NCBI GenBank assembly: GCA_030684575.1
Contig: JAUXVD010000008.1
Span: forward strand, 682,001-746,000
Direction of reading: 5' to 3'
From: Nitrospirota bacterium
GTDB lineage: Bacteria > Nitrospirota > Nitrospiria > Nitrospirales > Nitrospiraceae
DNA length: 64,000 nucleotides
Below the pieces are notes generated by a model, which was not told the origin of the DNA, ran no database searches, and was given only the letters and a program-made list of their open reading frames with translations. The translations under genes were made by a program, and so were the position numbers. This document shows, in pieces, positions 51,126 to 60,381 of this stretch. Each line of letters begins with the position of its first letter. Position 1 is the stretch's first letter.

Positions 51126-52880
51126 TTGTCCAGCGGGGTCGTTCAGGAAAAGGTCACCAGTGCACTTCTCGTAGCGCTGAATGGAGCTAAACAGAAGGGC
51201 CAGCTGAAGACGGAAGCCTGGCCTGAACTGAGTCTGGATGCTCCCAAACGGCCAGAGTGGGGAGATTTAGCTTCAACGGTTGCGATGTCGCTCGCGGCCT
51301 CCGAGCAACGAGCCCCCCACGACATCGCTCAGATCATCATCGACAACCTCGCTCAGCGCGAACAACTCTTCGACCGGGTCGAAATTGCCAGACCCGGGTT
51401 CCTGAATCTCACGCTCAAGCCTTCCATCTGGCAGGAAGTGCTCAGAGAAATCGAGACGAAAGGATCAACTTACGGGCGAGCTGAATTGGGTGAGAGTCGG
51501 CGCGTCTTGGTGGAATATGTGAGTGCTAATCCAACTGGCCCGTTGCATGTGGGCCATGGGCGTGGCGCGGCAGTCGGGCAGGCGGTTGCGAATATGCTCA
51601 AGGCGGTCGGGTATGACGTCGTGAGTGAGTACTACATTAACGACGCCGGCCGGCAGATGAAATTGCTGGGAGCCTCCGTCTACGCCAGGTACGAAGCATT
51701 ATCGAACCGTCCCGTTGAGTTTCCGGCAGAAGGATATCACGGGGCCTACATTACCGCTGTGGCCGAGCATGTGAAGCAACAGCTCGCGTCTGAGCTGACC
51801 GGACGTACGGCTGCAGAGGTGGAGGAGCGCTGTCGTACGTTTGCCTATCAGGAGTTGCTGGGGCTGATTCGCGAGGATCTGAAGTATTTCGGGATTGAGT
51901 TCGAGTCCTGGTTCAGCGAGGCCTCCCTGGTAGATTCTGGTGCGGTGCAGCGGGTGCTGGATGAATTGAAAGCGCAGCAGTTCCTCTTCGAAGAGGAAGG
52001 GGCCTGGTGGTTTCGATCCTCCGCATTCGGTGATGAGAAAGACCGTGTTGTCCGGAAGCAGGACGGCGAGTACACCTACCTGGCGTCCGATATCGCCTAC
52101 CATCAGGATAAGTTGCGGCGCGGATACGATCTCTTAATCGACGTCTGGGGTGCGGATCACCATGGCTACATTCCCCGCATGCAAGCGGTCGTGCAGGCCT
52201 ATGGGCATCCAAAAGATCGTCTTCAGGTCGTGCTGGTTCAGATGGTGAATCTGTTGCGTGGCGGGAAAAAAGTGGAGATGTCGAAGCGGGCCGGCGAGTT
52301 CATTACGATGCGGGAGGTCATCGATGAAGTCGGGGCCGACGCGGCCAAGTTCTTTTTTTTGATGCGCGATTCCAATTCACACCTCGACTTCGATTTGGAG
52401 TTGGCGAAGCAACGGTCATCCGATAATCCCGTCTATTATGTGCAGTATGCCCATGCCAGGATCTCCAGCCTCTGGCGCGTCGCGGCTGCGCGAGGCATCG
52501 CCTGTCCTCTGCCGAGCGAGACGGATCTATCGGTATTGACGGATCCGGATGAATTGGGGTTGATTCGCAAGCTCTCGGCGTATCCGTCAGTCCTCCAGGG
52601 CAGTGCCCTGGCCTATGAGCCTCACCGGATGACCTATTATCTTCAGCAGCTAGCCGGGTTGCTCCATACGTTTTACAACAAGCACCGGATTCTGCCTCCC
52701 GCTGCGGATCGAGATCTTCTGGCGGTGACGCCGGAGGGATTGGCTCCTGTCGAGGGTGTGCCGAAAGAAGTGCTGGTCCCTGAGCGGACTGCGGCGAGAT
52801 TGGCGCTGATGCGTGGCATCCAGCAAGTCTTGAAGAATGGGCTCGGCGTACTCGGGGTTTCCGCACCGGATCAGATGTAG
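51126..52880 (+). CDS. argS: Arginyl-tRNA synthetase
   Basis: Class I aminoacyl-tRNA synthetase that charges tRNA-Arg in the cytoplasm. TTG 51126 with AGGAG at 51113-51117. The N-terminal Add-1 domain (about 1-100) precedes VEYVSANPTGPLHVGHGRGAAVGQAVANML with the HIGH-type motif HVGH; the KMSKS-type motif is VEMSKRAG; the C-terminal helical anticodon domain includes VYYVQYAHARISS. 584 residues is normal length. Followed by tgt after 15 bases. Confidence 0.96.
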   Translation: MSSGVVQEKVTSALLVALNGAKQKGQLKTEAWPELSLDAPKRPEWGDLASTVAMSLAASEQRAPHDIAQIIIDNLAQREQLFDRVEIARPGFLNLTLKPSIWQEVLREIETKGSTYGRAELGESRRVLVEYVSANPTGPLHVGHGRGAAVGQAVANMLKAVGYDVVSEYYINDAGRQMKLLGASVYARYEALSNRPVEFPAEGYHGAYITAVAEHVKQQLASELTGRTAAEVEERCRTFAYQELLGLIREDLKYFGIEFESWFSEASLVDSGAVQRVLDELKAQQFLFEEEGAWWFRSSAFGDEKDRVVRKQDGEYTYLASDIAYHQDKLRRGYDLLIDVWGADHHGYIPRMQAVVQAYGHPKDRLQVVLVQMVNLLRGGKKVEMSKRAGEFITMREVIDEVGADAAKFFFLMRDSNSHLDFDLELAKQRSSDNPVYYVQYAHARISSLWRVAAARGIACPLPSETDLSVLTDPDELGLIRKLSAYPSVLQGSALAYEPHRMTYYLQQLAGLLHTFYNKHRILPPAADRDLLAVTPEGLAPVEGVPKEVLVPERTAARLALMRGIQQVLKNGLGVLGVSAPDQM

Positions 52881-52895
52881 CGTGCAAAAGGGACT

Positions 52896-54059
52896 ATGAA
52901 TTTTTCAGTGCTGCAGGAAGATCGTGCGACGAGTGCGCGGTTGGGGAGACTCAGTACTGCGCATGGTGCGATCGATACGCCGGCTTTTATGCCGGTTGGC
53001 ACGTTGGGGCCGGTGAAAGGGATCGACCCCGCCGATCTCGAGCAACTCGGCTTTGGTCTGATGCTGAATAACGCCTACCACCTCTATCTGCGGCCTGGGC
53101 ATAAGGTCGTGGCGGAGATGGGTGGATTACATCGTTTTACCGGATGGCCCGGATCGATCTTGACGGATAGCGGTGGATTCCAGATTTTCAGTCTAGCTAA
53201 ATTGTGCAAGGTCACGGACGAAGGTGTGAGTTTTCAGTCGCATCTCGATGGGTCCACGCATTTCATTACACCCGAAACGGCCATTGAGATCGAGGAAGCG
53301 CTGGGGGCCGATATCATGATGGCGTTCGACCATTGCGTGGCCTTGCCGGCTGAAAAAGAGGTGGTGCGGGATGCGGTGCGACGGACCACCCTCTGGGCGA
53401 AACGCTGTCAGGACAGCCGGCGTCGCACGGATCAAGCCCTCTTCGGCATTGTACAAGGCGGTTTGGATGCAGAGCTCCGCGTGACTTCCGCACGCGACCT
53501 CGTCGGGCTTGGGTTCGAGGGGTATGCGGTCGGGGGGCTTTCGGTGGGAGAATCGAAAGCCGAGATGCATGCCATGTTGGATGTGACGGTGCCGGAGCTG
53601 CCGGTTGCAAAGCCGCGGTATTTGATGGGTGTCGGCATGCCGGAGGACTTGATCGAGGGTGTCGCTCGAGGGATCGATCTCTTCGATTGTGTCGTGCCGT
53701 CGCGCCATGGGCGGACCGGCTCGCTGTTTACCAGTTTTGGGCGAGTGGTGATCAAACAAGCGCGGTATATCCGTGATGAACAGCCGATCGATCCGGCTTG
53801 TGGCTGTCCGGTCTGCGCCCGCTATTCCCGGGCCTATCTGCATCACCTCTTCCAGGTGAAAGAAATGTTGTCGTCGAGACTGAATACGATCCACAATCTC
53901 TGGTATTTTGCCGATTTGATGGGCCAGATACGGTCAGCGATCGCACAGGGGATGTTGCAGTCGTTCCGGGACGAGTTTTACCGGTCCCGGGCGGCATCGG
54001 ACGTTTCCGCGGTCGACGTGGCTGAGGCTGATATTCACCGGCATGCCAGGTTGGACTAA
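52896..54059 (+). CDS. tgt: tRNA-guanine transglycosylase (queuosine pathway)
   Basis: Exchanges guanine-34 for preQ1 in tRNAs with GUN anticodons. Marked by FMPVGTLGPVKGIDP, ILTDSGGFQIFSL (nucleophile region), DIMMAFDHCVALP, LFGIVQGGLD and GGLSVGESKAEM, and by the zinc site CGCPVCARYSRAYLHHL near the C-terminus. 387 residues. It starts the conserved tgt-yajC-secD-secF operon order. Confidence 0.96.
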   Translation: MNFSVLQEDRATSARLGRLSTAHGAIDTPAFMPVGTLGPVKGIDPADLEQLGFGLMLNNAYHLYLRPGHKVVAEMGGLHRFTGWPGSILTDSGGFQIFSLAKLCKVTDEGVSFQSHLDGSTHFITPETAIEIEEALGADIMMAFDHCVALPAEKEVVRDAVRRTTLWAKRCQDSRRRTDQALFGIVQGGLDAELRVTSARDLVGLGFEGYAVGGLSVGESKAEMHAMLDVTVPELPVAKPRYLMGVGMPEDLIEGVARGIDLFDCVVPSRHGRTGSLFTSFGRVVIKQARYIRDEQPIDPACGCPVCARYSRAYLHHLFQVKEMLSSRLNTIHNLWYFADLMGQIRSAIAQGMLQSFRDEFYRSRAASDVSAVDVAEADIHRHARLD

Positions 54060-54084
54060 CCCTGTCGAGGAGGACTCTGTTCGC

Positions 54085-54429
54085 ATGGTAATGCAATCGG
54101 TCGCATGGGCTCAAGGCATCGGTGGTGGAGGGGCGAGTTCGAGTTCCGGGACGCTCTTGTCTCTCATTCCGTTCGCGCTGATCTTCGTGATTTTTTACTT
54201 TCTGCTCATTTTGCCGCAGCAAAAACGCGCGAAACAGCAGAAGGCATTGCTGGAGGCTCTGAAGAAGGGCGACAAGGTGATCACGGGGTCTGGCATCTGG
54301 GGGACCGTGACGAATCTCGGGAAAGAGACGGTGACGCTGCAGATCGCCGATAGTGCCAAGATCCGGATACAACGGGAGCACATCGCTCGATTGCGCGCCG
54401 ACGATGAAGACAAGGATAAGGACTCGTAG
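54085..54429 (+). CDS. yajC: Sec translocon accessory protein YajC
   Basis: A 114-residue protein with one helix (LIPFALIFVIFYFLLILPQQKRAKQQKALLEALKKGDKVITGSGIWGTVTNL), the standard YajC pattern. ATG 54085 has GGAGGA at 54068-54073. It associates with SecDF at the inner membrane. Confidence 0.94.
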   Translation: MVMQSVAWAQGIGGGGASSSSGTLLSLIPFALIFVIFYFLLILPQQKRAKQQKALLEALKKGDKVITGSGIWGTVTNLGKETVTLQIADSAKIRIQREHIARLRADDEDKDKDS

Positions 54430-54459
54430 ACCGCAAGCGACAAAGGGGTTACAGATCAT

Positions 54460-56103
54460 ATGAAAAAAGTGAGTGGGCGGTTAACATTGCTGGCGTTGGT
54501 GGTCGTCGTATCGGTGATCTTTTTCATCCCGTCCTATCAGCCGTTCTATCAGGCCCTGCCTGGCTGGCTGAAGAATGTGATGCCGAACAAAGGGATTACC
54601 CTGGGGCTGGATCTTCAAGGCGGGATTCATCTCGTCATGGAAGTGGATGAAGATCGCGCGGTCGAAATCGCCGTCGATCGATCGGTCGTGTCGCTACAAG
54701 ACATGTTGGTCGATAAGAAAATTCCCGTCGAGTCGGTGGCCAGGACGGGACCGACTCAGGTTACGATCCAATTCCAAAATGCCGAACTCAAGGCGCAGAT
54801 TCAGAAGATGCTCGATGAATATCCGACGTTTACCGAGACGGAGTCTGCGGGGTCGGCGAATAAACTGGTGTGGGAGTTGCGTGACATAGAGGTCAAGCGG
54901 ATCAAGGATTCTACAATCAACCAGGCGCTGGAAACGATCCGGAACCGTATCGACCAGTTCGGGGTGGCTGAACCGATGGTGCAGCGGCAGGGGCTGAAGC
55001 AAATCGTCGTGCAGTTGCCCGGCGTGAAAGAGCCCAAGCGCGCCAAGGATTTGATCAAAGAGACAGCCTTGCTCGAGTTTAAAATGCTCGATGAGGACAA
55101 TCAGCTGAAGCTCGATCTGCCGGCCCGTATTCCAAAAGAAAAAGAGGCGGATGTTCTCAGGGAGGCCGAAGCGAAGTTGCCTGTCGGTGATCAGATTCTT
55201 TTCGAACGGGCGGTCGACAAAGACACCGGCCGCGAATACCGGATTCCCTATCTCGTGAAAAAGCGGGTCATGTTGACCGGCGATGTGTTGAGCGATGCGC
55301 GGGTGTCGATCGGTCAATTCAACGATCCCTACGTCTCGATCAGCTTTGACGCCAAGGGCGGTCGGGAGTTCGAGCGGATCACGGGCGACAACGTCAAGAA
55401 GCGCATGGCCGTGGTGCTCGACAACACGATCTACTCGGCTCCGGTGATTCAGGAGCGTATTACCGGGGGGCGCGCGCAAATTACCGGGACGTTCTCGATG
55501 CAAGAGGCGAGCGACCTGGCCATTGTTCTCCGGGCCGGCGCCCTGCCGGCCCCGCTCAAGATCATTCAAGATCTCACCGTCGGACCGTCGCTTGGGAAGG
55601 ACTCGATCGACAAAGGCATACAGGCCACGTTGTTTGCCGGTGCCCTGGTGGTCCTGTTCATGATGGTCTATTACCGGACGTCCGGGGTGATTGCGGACTT
55701 TGCACTGGCGCTGAATTTACTCTGTCTCATGGGGGCCCTGTCTGCGCTGAACGCCACCTTGACCCTGCCGGGAATTGCCGGAATTGTGCTCACGATCGGG
55801 ATGGGCGTCGATTCGAACGTCCTGATTTTCGAGCGTATTCGCGAAGAGCTGCGACTCGGGAAGGCGGTCAGGCTTGCGGTGGATGGTGGATACGATAAGG
55901 CGATGTTGACGATTGTCGACTCCCACGTGACCACGCTGATCACAGGAGTCGCGCTGTTTCTCTTCGGCACGGGGCCGATCAAAGGATTCGCCGTGACCTT
56001 GTGTCTCGGCATCGGGATCAATCTGTTTACCGCCCTGGTGGGCACGAAGGTCATTTTCGACCTTATGAATCAACGACACAAAGTCGAACAGTTAAGCATT
56101 TAG
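54460..56103 (+). CDS. secD: Protein translocase subunit SecD
   Basis: A 547-residue proton-driven Sec accessory protein. First helix near residues 7-24, then GLDLQGGIHLVMEV, the P1 beta domain, and five C-terminal helices with ALNLLCLMGALSALNATLTLPGIAGIVLTIGMGVDSNVLIFERIREEL, the conserved RND-type motif. Length and layout are normal. SecF follows 15 bases later. Confidence 0.96.
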   Translation: MKKVSGRLTLLALVVVVSVIFFIPSYQPFYQALPGWLKNVMPNKGITLGLDLQGGIHLVMEVDEDRAVEIAVDRSVVSLQDMLVDKKIPVESVARTGPTQVTIQFQNAELKAQIQKMLDEYPTFTETESAGSANKLVWELRDIEVKRIKDSTINQALETIRNRIDQFGVAEPMVQRQGLKQIVVQLPGVKEPKRAKDLIKETALLEFKMLDEDNQLKLDLPARIPKEKEADVLREAEAKLPVGDQILFERAVDKDTGREYRIPYLVKKRVMLTGDVLSDARVSIGQFNDPYVSISFDAKGGREFERITGDNVKKRMAVVLDNTIYSAPVIQERITGGRAQITGTFSMQEASDLAIVLRAGALPAPLKIIQDLTVGPSLGKDSIDKGIQATLFAGALVVLFMMVYYRTSGVIADFALALNLLCLMGALSALNATLTLPGIAGIVLTIGMGVDSNVLIFERIREELRLGKAVRLAVDGGYDKAMLTIVDSHVTTLITGVALFLFGTGPIKGFAVTLCLGIGINLFTALVGTKVIFDLMNQRHKVEQLSI

Positions 56104-56118
56104 TTCGAAGGAGCCGGC

Positions 56119-57036
56119 ATGTTAGAGATTCTTGGAGAAACCAATTCCGATTTCATGGGGAAGCGTCGTTACGCATTTCTGTTCTCCGGCATCATGGTGG
56201 TGCTGGGGATTGTGGCGGTTATTCAGATTGGCCGAGGGGCGGCCAATCTCGGCATCGATTTCGTGGGCGGGACTGCGGTCCAGCTCAAGTTCGAGCAAGC
56301 GATTCGAATCGACGAGGCTCGAGCAGTGTTGGAAGCCAACGGCTTGGGCAACGCCGAGCTGCAAGAATTCGGTCAGGATAACAAACTCCTGATTCGTCTG
56401 AAGGCCTCGACGACCATCGAGGAAAAGGTCGCCGAGCGGGTCGTGGCGGTCTTCACAAAGGAATTTCCCTCGAACCATTTCGTGGTGGATTCCAGCACGG
56501 AAATTGGACCGGCCATCGGACATAAATTACAAGAGGATGCTCTCATTGCGATCCTCGTTTCCTTTGCCGGGATCATTCTCTACGTGGCGGGGCGATTCGA
56601 GCTTCGCTTCGGCATCGCGGCAGCGTTGGCCACATTCCATGATGTCTTGGCGGTCCTGGGTGCATTTTACATTATGGATAAGGAAATCACCCTGTTGGTG
56701 GTGACGGCGTTGCTGACGTTGGCCGGCTATTCCATGACCGATACCGTCGTCGTCTTCGATCGGATCAGAGAAAACCTCAAGATGCGGCGGCGGGACAGCG
56801 AGGAGACGATTATCAACAATGCGGTCAATCAAGTGTTGAGCCGCACGATCGTGACCAGTTTGACCGTCGTATTGGTCCTGATTCCTCTGACGTTGGCCGG
56901 CGGAGAGGTCTTGCACGACTTCTCGCTCGCTCTGCTCTGTGGCGTGATATTCGGGACCTATTCGTCGATCTTCGTCGCCAGCCCGTTGCTGTTGCTCTGG
57001 CCGGGAGCCTCCGGGCGGCTGTTGAAACGGAGTTAG
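56119..57036 (+). CDS. secF: Protein translocase subunit SecF
   Basis: A 305-residue partner of SecD. Seen: the first helix (YAFLFSGIMVVLGIVAVIQI), NLGIDFVGGTAVQLKFE, FHDVLAVLGAFYIMDKEITLLVVTALLTLAGYSMTDTVVVFDRIREN, and RTIVTSLTVVLVLIPLTLAGGEVLHDFSLALLCGVIFGTYSSIFVASPLLL. Completes the operon; a large palindrome follows. Confidence 0.96.
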   Translation: MLEILGETNSDFMGKRRYAFLFSGIMVVLGIVAVIQIGRGAANLGIDFVGGTAVQLKFEQAIRIDEARAVLEANGLGNAELQEFGQDNKLLIRLKASTTIEEKVAERVVAVFTKEFPSNHFVVDSSTEIGPAIGHKLQEDALIAILVSFAGIILYVAGRFELRFGIAAALATFHDVLAVLGAFYIMDKEITLLVVTALLTLAGYSMTDTVVVFDRIRENLKMRRRDSEETIINNAVNQVLSRTIVTSLTVVLVLIPLTLAGGEVLHDFSLALLCGVIFGTYSSIFVASPLLLLWPGASGRLLKRS

Positions 57037-57067
57037 CAGGACGGTGACATAATCGTTCGTCGATCGC

Positions 57068-57179
57068 AGTCCGAAGGCCGAGGAGAAGGCCGAAGGCTAA
57101 AGTGTTCAAAATTTTGAACCTCAACCTTCGGCCTTCCCAGCTTCAGCCTTCAGTCTGCCTCGCGAGCCTCGCGCGGACT
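57068..57179. repeat. Nested palindrome after secF
   Basis: Three nested inverted repeats: AGTCCG/CGGACT (57068-57073 and 57174-57179), GAAGGCCGAAGG/CCTTCGGCCTTC (57085-57096 and 57125-57136) and the perfect 16-bp palindrome GTTCAAAATTTTGAAC at 57104-57119. It may end the secDF transcript. Confidence 0.65.
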
Positions 57180-57204
57180 GTCGCATCCTCCTCTGGGCAC
57201 ACCC

Positions 57205-60200
57205 ATGACGTTCTGGAGTCGCTCTCATAGTCTCCAGCATAAGATCATCACGGCCATCGTGATGGTCGGGCTCCTGCCACTGACTCTTTTGCTGGCGCTC
57301 ACCTACATTGAGGAGCGTCGCGCACTTCGAGAAATGACCGGCGCCAACTTCAAAGAAGTCGCCGTGGAAGCCGCTCGCCGCATCGAAATGCAGGTCAGCC
57401 GCGGGATGAACGAGGCTCAGCAGCTTGCAGCCACCCCCTTTCTCCGCACCGCCGTCACCGAAGCCAATCGTACGTATGAGGGGAAGGATGCCCAAAACAT
57501 CCAGGGCATGATCAAGGATTGGCAGCAACGCTGGCGTCAGCGGGATAAGCGTAGCGAGTTTCCTCTCTTCATCAATCGCATCGTTACCAACTACCTCATC
57601 CGGTGGCACGACATCCGTAAATCGGACTATGTCGGAATCTTGGTGACCGACCAGCAGGGGGCATTGGTGGTCAGTTCGATCCCGCAAGTGGAATACTTTT
57701 ACGGGAAGACGCCCTGGTGGCAAGCGGTGATGAAAAGCCCAGGCCCCAGTGGGTATGTGGGTGAGATCGCGTTTGACCCAAGTTTCGGGACGCATGTTGT
57801 CGTGGTTGCGGTCCCCATTCTCGACGATACGAAGGGGGCTGTGCTCGGGACCGTCACGATACTGTTGCGTCGCGACACCATTTTCCGTGCGGTTGCCGAA
57901 GTCACCATCGGGACGACCGGTCACGCAATGTTGTTCAGCTCAGATGGTATTCCATTGATCTGTCCGGTCCTGGCTCCGGAAGAACATTCGATAAAGCCCG
58001 AGTTCATCGGTGCTCTTCGAGGGCTGAAAGCCGGCTGGTCCGTGGTGGTGGACGATTCGCATGGAAATCTGAACGCCTTAATCGGGTTCGCGCCGGTCCG
58101 ATTCGGTGCGAGCCTCGTCCCTGGGAGCCTCGGCGGAAAACAATGGATCACCGTGGTGCGGCAGGATCCCCGGGAGACCTATGCGCCGCTTGCCGACCTC
58201 GTGGCGAAAGTACTGCTCTACGGGTTGCTTGTCCTGGCTGTGCTCTGGGGGACGGGTGTGCTGGTTGCCAGGCGGATTGCCCGCCCCATTCAGTTGTTGC
58301 ACGACGGAGTACGTGAAATTGGAAGTGGACGATTGGACCGGCGGCTTGAGCTGAAGACCGGAGATGAAATTGAAGGGCTCGCCGATGCGTTCAATCAGAT
58401 GGCGACGAATCTCCAACGGTCGTTTGCGCAGATCGAGCAGCGGGTGGTGGATGTCCATCGCCTGGAGGAGAAGTACCGCGATTTGATCGAGCATTCTCCG
58501 GAGATGATCTGTCAATTGAACCGGAGCGGCAGCTTCGTCCATGTGAACAAGACGGGGCTCGAGAAACTGAAATATACCCTCGAGGAAATGCTGTCGATGC
58601 GGCTGTGGGATTTGGTGCCGCGAGGGCAGGAGCCACTCGTCCTGCAATATCTGGAACGATTGGTCGCGCAGGGGCGTAGTTCGATTGAGACGGTATTTGT
58701 GGCAAAAGGCGGTCACCCGATCGATGTGGAAATTCATGCCACGGCGCTGATCGATCAAGAACGAGGTGGGCTGGTGCACTCACGCGCTTTTGTGCGTGAC
58801 GTGACCGAACGGCGCAGGCTCGAGCAGCAACTGCAAGAATATACGACGAAGCTGGAAGCGGCGGTATCGGAGCGGACACAGCAGCTCGTGGCCTCGCAGG
58901 CGCGTTACAAGGCGCTGTTCGACTTGGTGGCCGACTCAGTATTTATGGTGGACCCGAGCGGGATGATCGTGGCCGTCAATAAACGTGAGGAGCAAGCGCT
59001 GGGGTATGCAGAGGTGAACGTGGTCGGCCGCAGTCTGCTCGAAGTGGTGCTATCCGGTTATCATGATTCGTTGCGCGGATGGCTGAGCGATATCATTACG
59101 GGGCAGCGGAAAGTGCCGACCCAGGAGATCATGGTGCGCCATGCCGACGGGTTGGAAACTCCGGCTGAAATGGATTTGATCCGAGTCGGAGTGGCGGATA
59201 AGCTCTTGGTGATGGTGCAGTTACGGGACATCACCGATCGGAAGGCGCTCGAACGGCAGTTGGAGACGTACCGGGAGGAGTTGGAAGATAAGGTTCGAGA
59301 ACGCACGCGGGAAATTGAAGAGACCAAACAGTATCTTGAGAATCTGCTCGAGAACGCGAACGATGTCATCTATACCCTCGATACCGAGCAACGGTTTACA
59401 TATGTGAATAGCAAGGTCGAAGCCTGGGGTTATCGGAAAGACGATCTGCTCGGGCGTCCGTACCTCGCGCTGCTCTCCAAACGCCACCGGGGGAAACGTC
59501 TCAAGAGTACCCTGGATATCGGGGCGAAGCAGGTGTATGAAGTGGAAGTGGTGACGCGCACGGGGGAGATGAGGGCGGTCATGGTGAGTGTCTCCCCCCT
59601 GCACGATGTCGAGGGGGCGATACTTGGTGTATTGGGCATTGCGCGAGATATGACCGAGACCAAGAAGCTGGAGCAGCAGATTAGGAATTCCGAGAAACTG
59701 GCCTCGGTCGGAAGGCTCGCAGCAGGGGTGGCCCACGAAATCAACAATCCCCTCGGCGGCATTCTCAACTGTCTCTACAACCTGCGTAAAGGGACGCTGT
59801 CGCCTGGCCGGCAAGAAGAATATCGGGTGTCGATGGAGGATGGTGTGCGGCGTGTGCAGAAGATTGTCCGGCAGCTCCTCGATTTTTCCCAGCAACACGA
59901 GCCGGAGTTTGCGCTGACGGATATCAATCACGTCGTCGATCGGGTGTTGGTCTTGACGACGCACCTCTTTGCCCCGAATCAAATCCGGTTGGATACTATA
60001 CTCGGGCAGGGGCTGCCGAATGTGATGATCGATCAGCACATGATCGAGCAGGTGCTGATGAACTTGGTCTTGAATGCGGTGCATGCGATGAAGGACGGTG
60101 GCGCGCTGACGATTCGAACCTCTGTGGTCGAAGGAATCTGCCTGGTCGAAGTGCGTGATACGGGATCGGGCATTCCGTCGGCGGTCCTGCCGAGGATTTT

Positions 60201-60381
60201 CGATCCCTTCTTTACGACCAAGAGAGAAGGAGAAGGGACCGGTCTCGGCCTGTCGGTCAGTCTCGGCATCGTCGAGCGCCACGGAGGAAAGATCGTGGTG
60301 GATAGTGAGGTCGGGAAGGGGACGACCTTTACCCTCTACCTTCCTGTCTCGAGAGAACGTTCGTTGTTGGAGAGGGTGTAA
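57205..60381 (+). CDS. Membrane sensor histidine kinase with Cache, HAMP and PAS domains
   Basis: A 1058-residue inner-membrane sensor kinase. Order: N-terminal helix (HKIITAIVMVGLLPLTLLLALTYI), periplasmic Cache-type domain (about 35-335), second helix (VLLYGLLVLAVLWGTGVLVA), HAMP, three PAS domains (starting near 425, 565 and 710) separated by coiled coils, then the HisKA domain with phospho-His844 (GVAHEINNPLGG) and a HATPase_c with DTGSGIPSAVLPRIFDPFFTTK and GTGLGLSVSLGIV. Its stop codon overlaps the ATG of the NtrC-type regulator gene by one base, which makes them a certain pair. The ligand is unknown. Confidence 0.94.
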   Translation: MTFWSRSHSLQHKIITAIVMVGLLPLTLLLALTYIEERRALREMTGANFKEVAVEAARRIEMQVSRGMNEAQQLAATPFLRTAVTEANRTYEGKDAQNIQGMIKDWQQRWRQRDKRSEFPLFINRIVTNYLIRWHDIRKSDYVGILVTDQQGALVVSSIPQVEYFYGKTPWWQAVMKSPGPSGYVGEIAFDPSFGTHVVVVAVPILDDTKGAVLGTVTILLRRDTIFRAVAEVTIGTTGHAMLFSSDGIPLICPVLAPEEHSIKPEFIGALRGLKAGWSVVVDDSHGNLNALIGFAPVRFGASLVPGSLGGKQWITVVRQDPRETYAPLADLVAKVLLYGLLVLAVLWGTGVLVARRIARPIQLLHDGVREIGSGRLDRRLELKTGDEIEGLADAFNQMATNLQRSFAQIEQRVVDVHRLEEKYRDLIEHSPEMICQLNRSGSFVHVNKTGLEKLKYTLEEMLSMRLWDLVPRGQEPLVLQYLERLVAQGRSSIETVFVAKGGHPIDVEIHATALIDQERGGLVHSRAFVRDVTERRRLEQQLQEYTTKLEAAVSERTQQLVASQARYKALFDLVADSVFMVDPSGMIVAVNKREEQALGYAEVNVVGRSLLEVVLSGYHDSLRGWLSDIITGQRKVPTQEIMVRHADGLETPAEMDLIRVGVADKLLVMVQLRDITDRKALERQLETYREELEDKVRERTREIEETKQYLENLLENANDVIYTLDTEQRFTYVNSKVEAWGYRKDDLLGRPYLALLSKRHRGKRLKSTLDIGAKQVYEVEVVTRTGEMRAVMVSVSPLHDVEGAILGVLGIARDMTETKKLEQQIRNSEKLASVGRLAAGVAHEINNPLGGILNCLYNLRKGTLSPGRQEEYRVSMEDGVRRVQKIVRQLLDFSQQHEPEFALTDINHVVDRVLVLTTHLFAPNQIRLDTILGQGLPNVMIDQHMIEQVLMNLVLNAVHAMKDGGALTIRTSVVEGICLVEVRDTGSGIPSAVLPRIFDPFFTTKREGEGTGLGLSVSLGIVERHGGKIVVDSEVGKGTTFTLYLPVSRERSLLERV

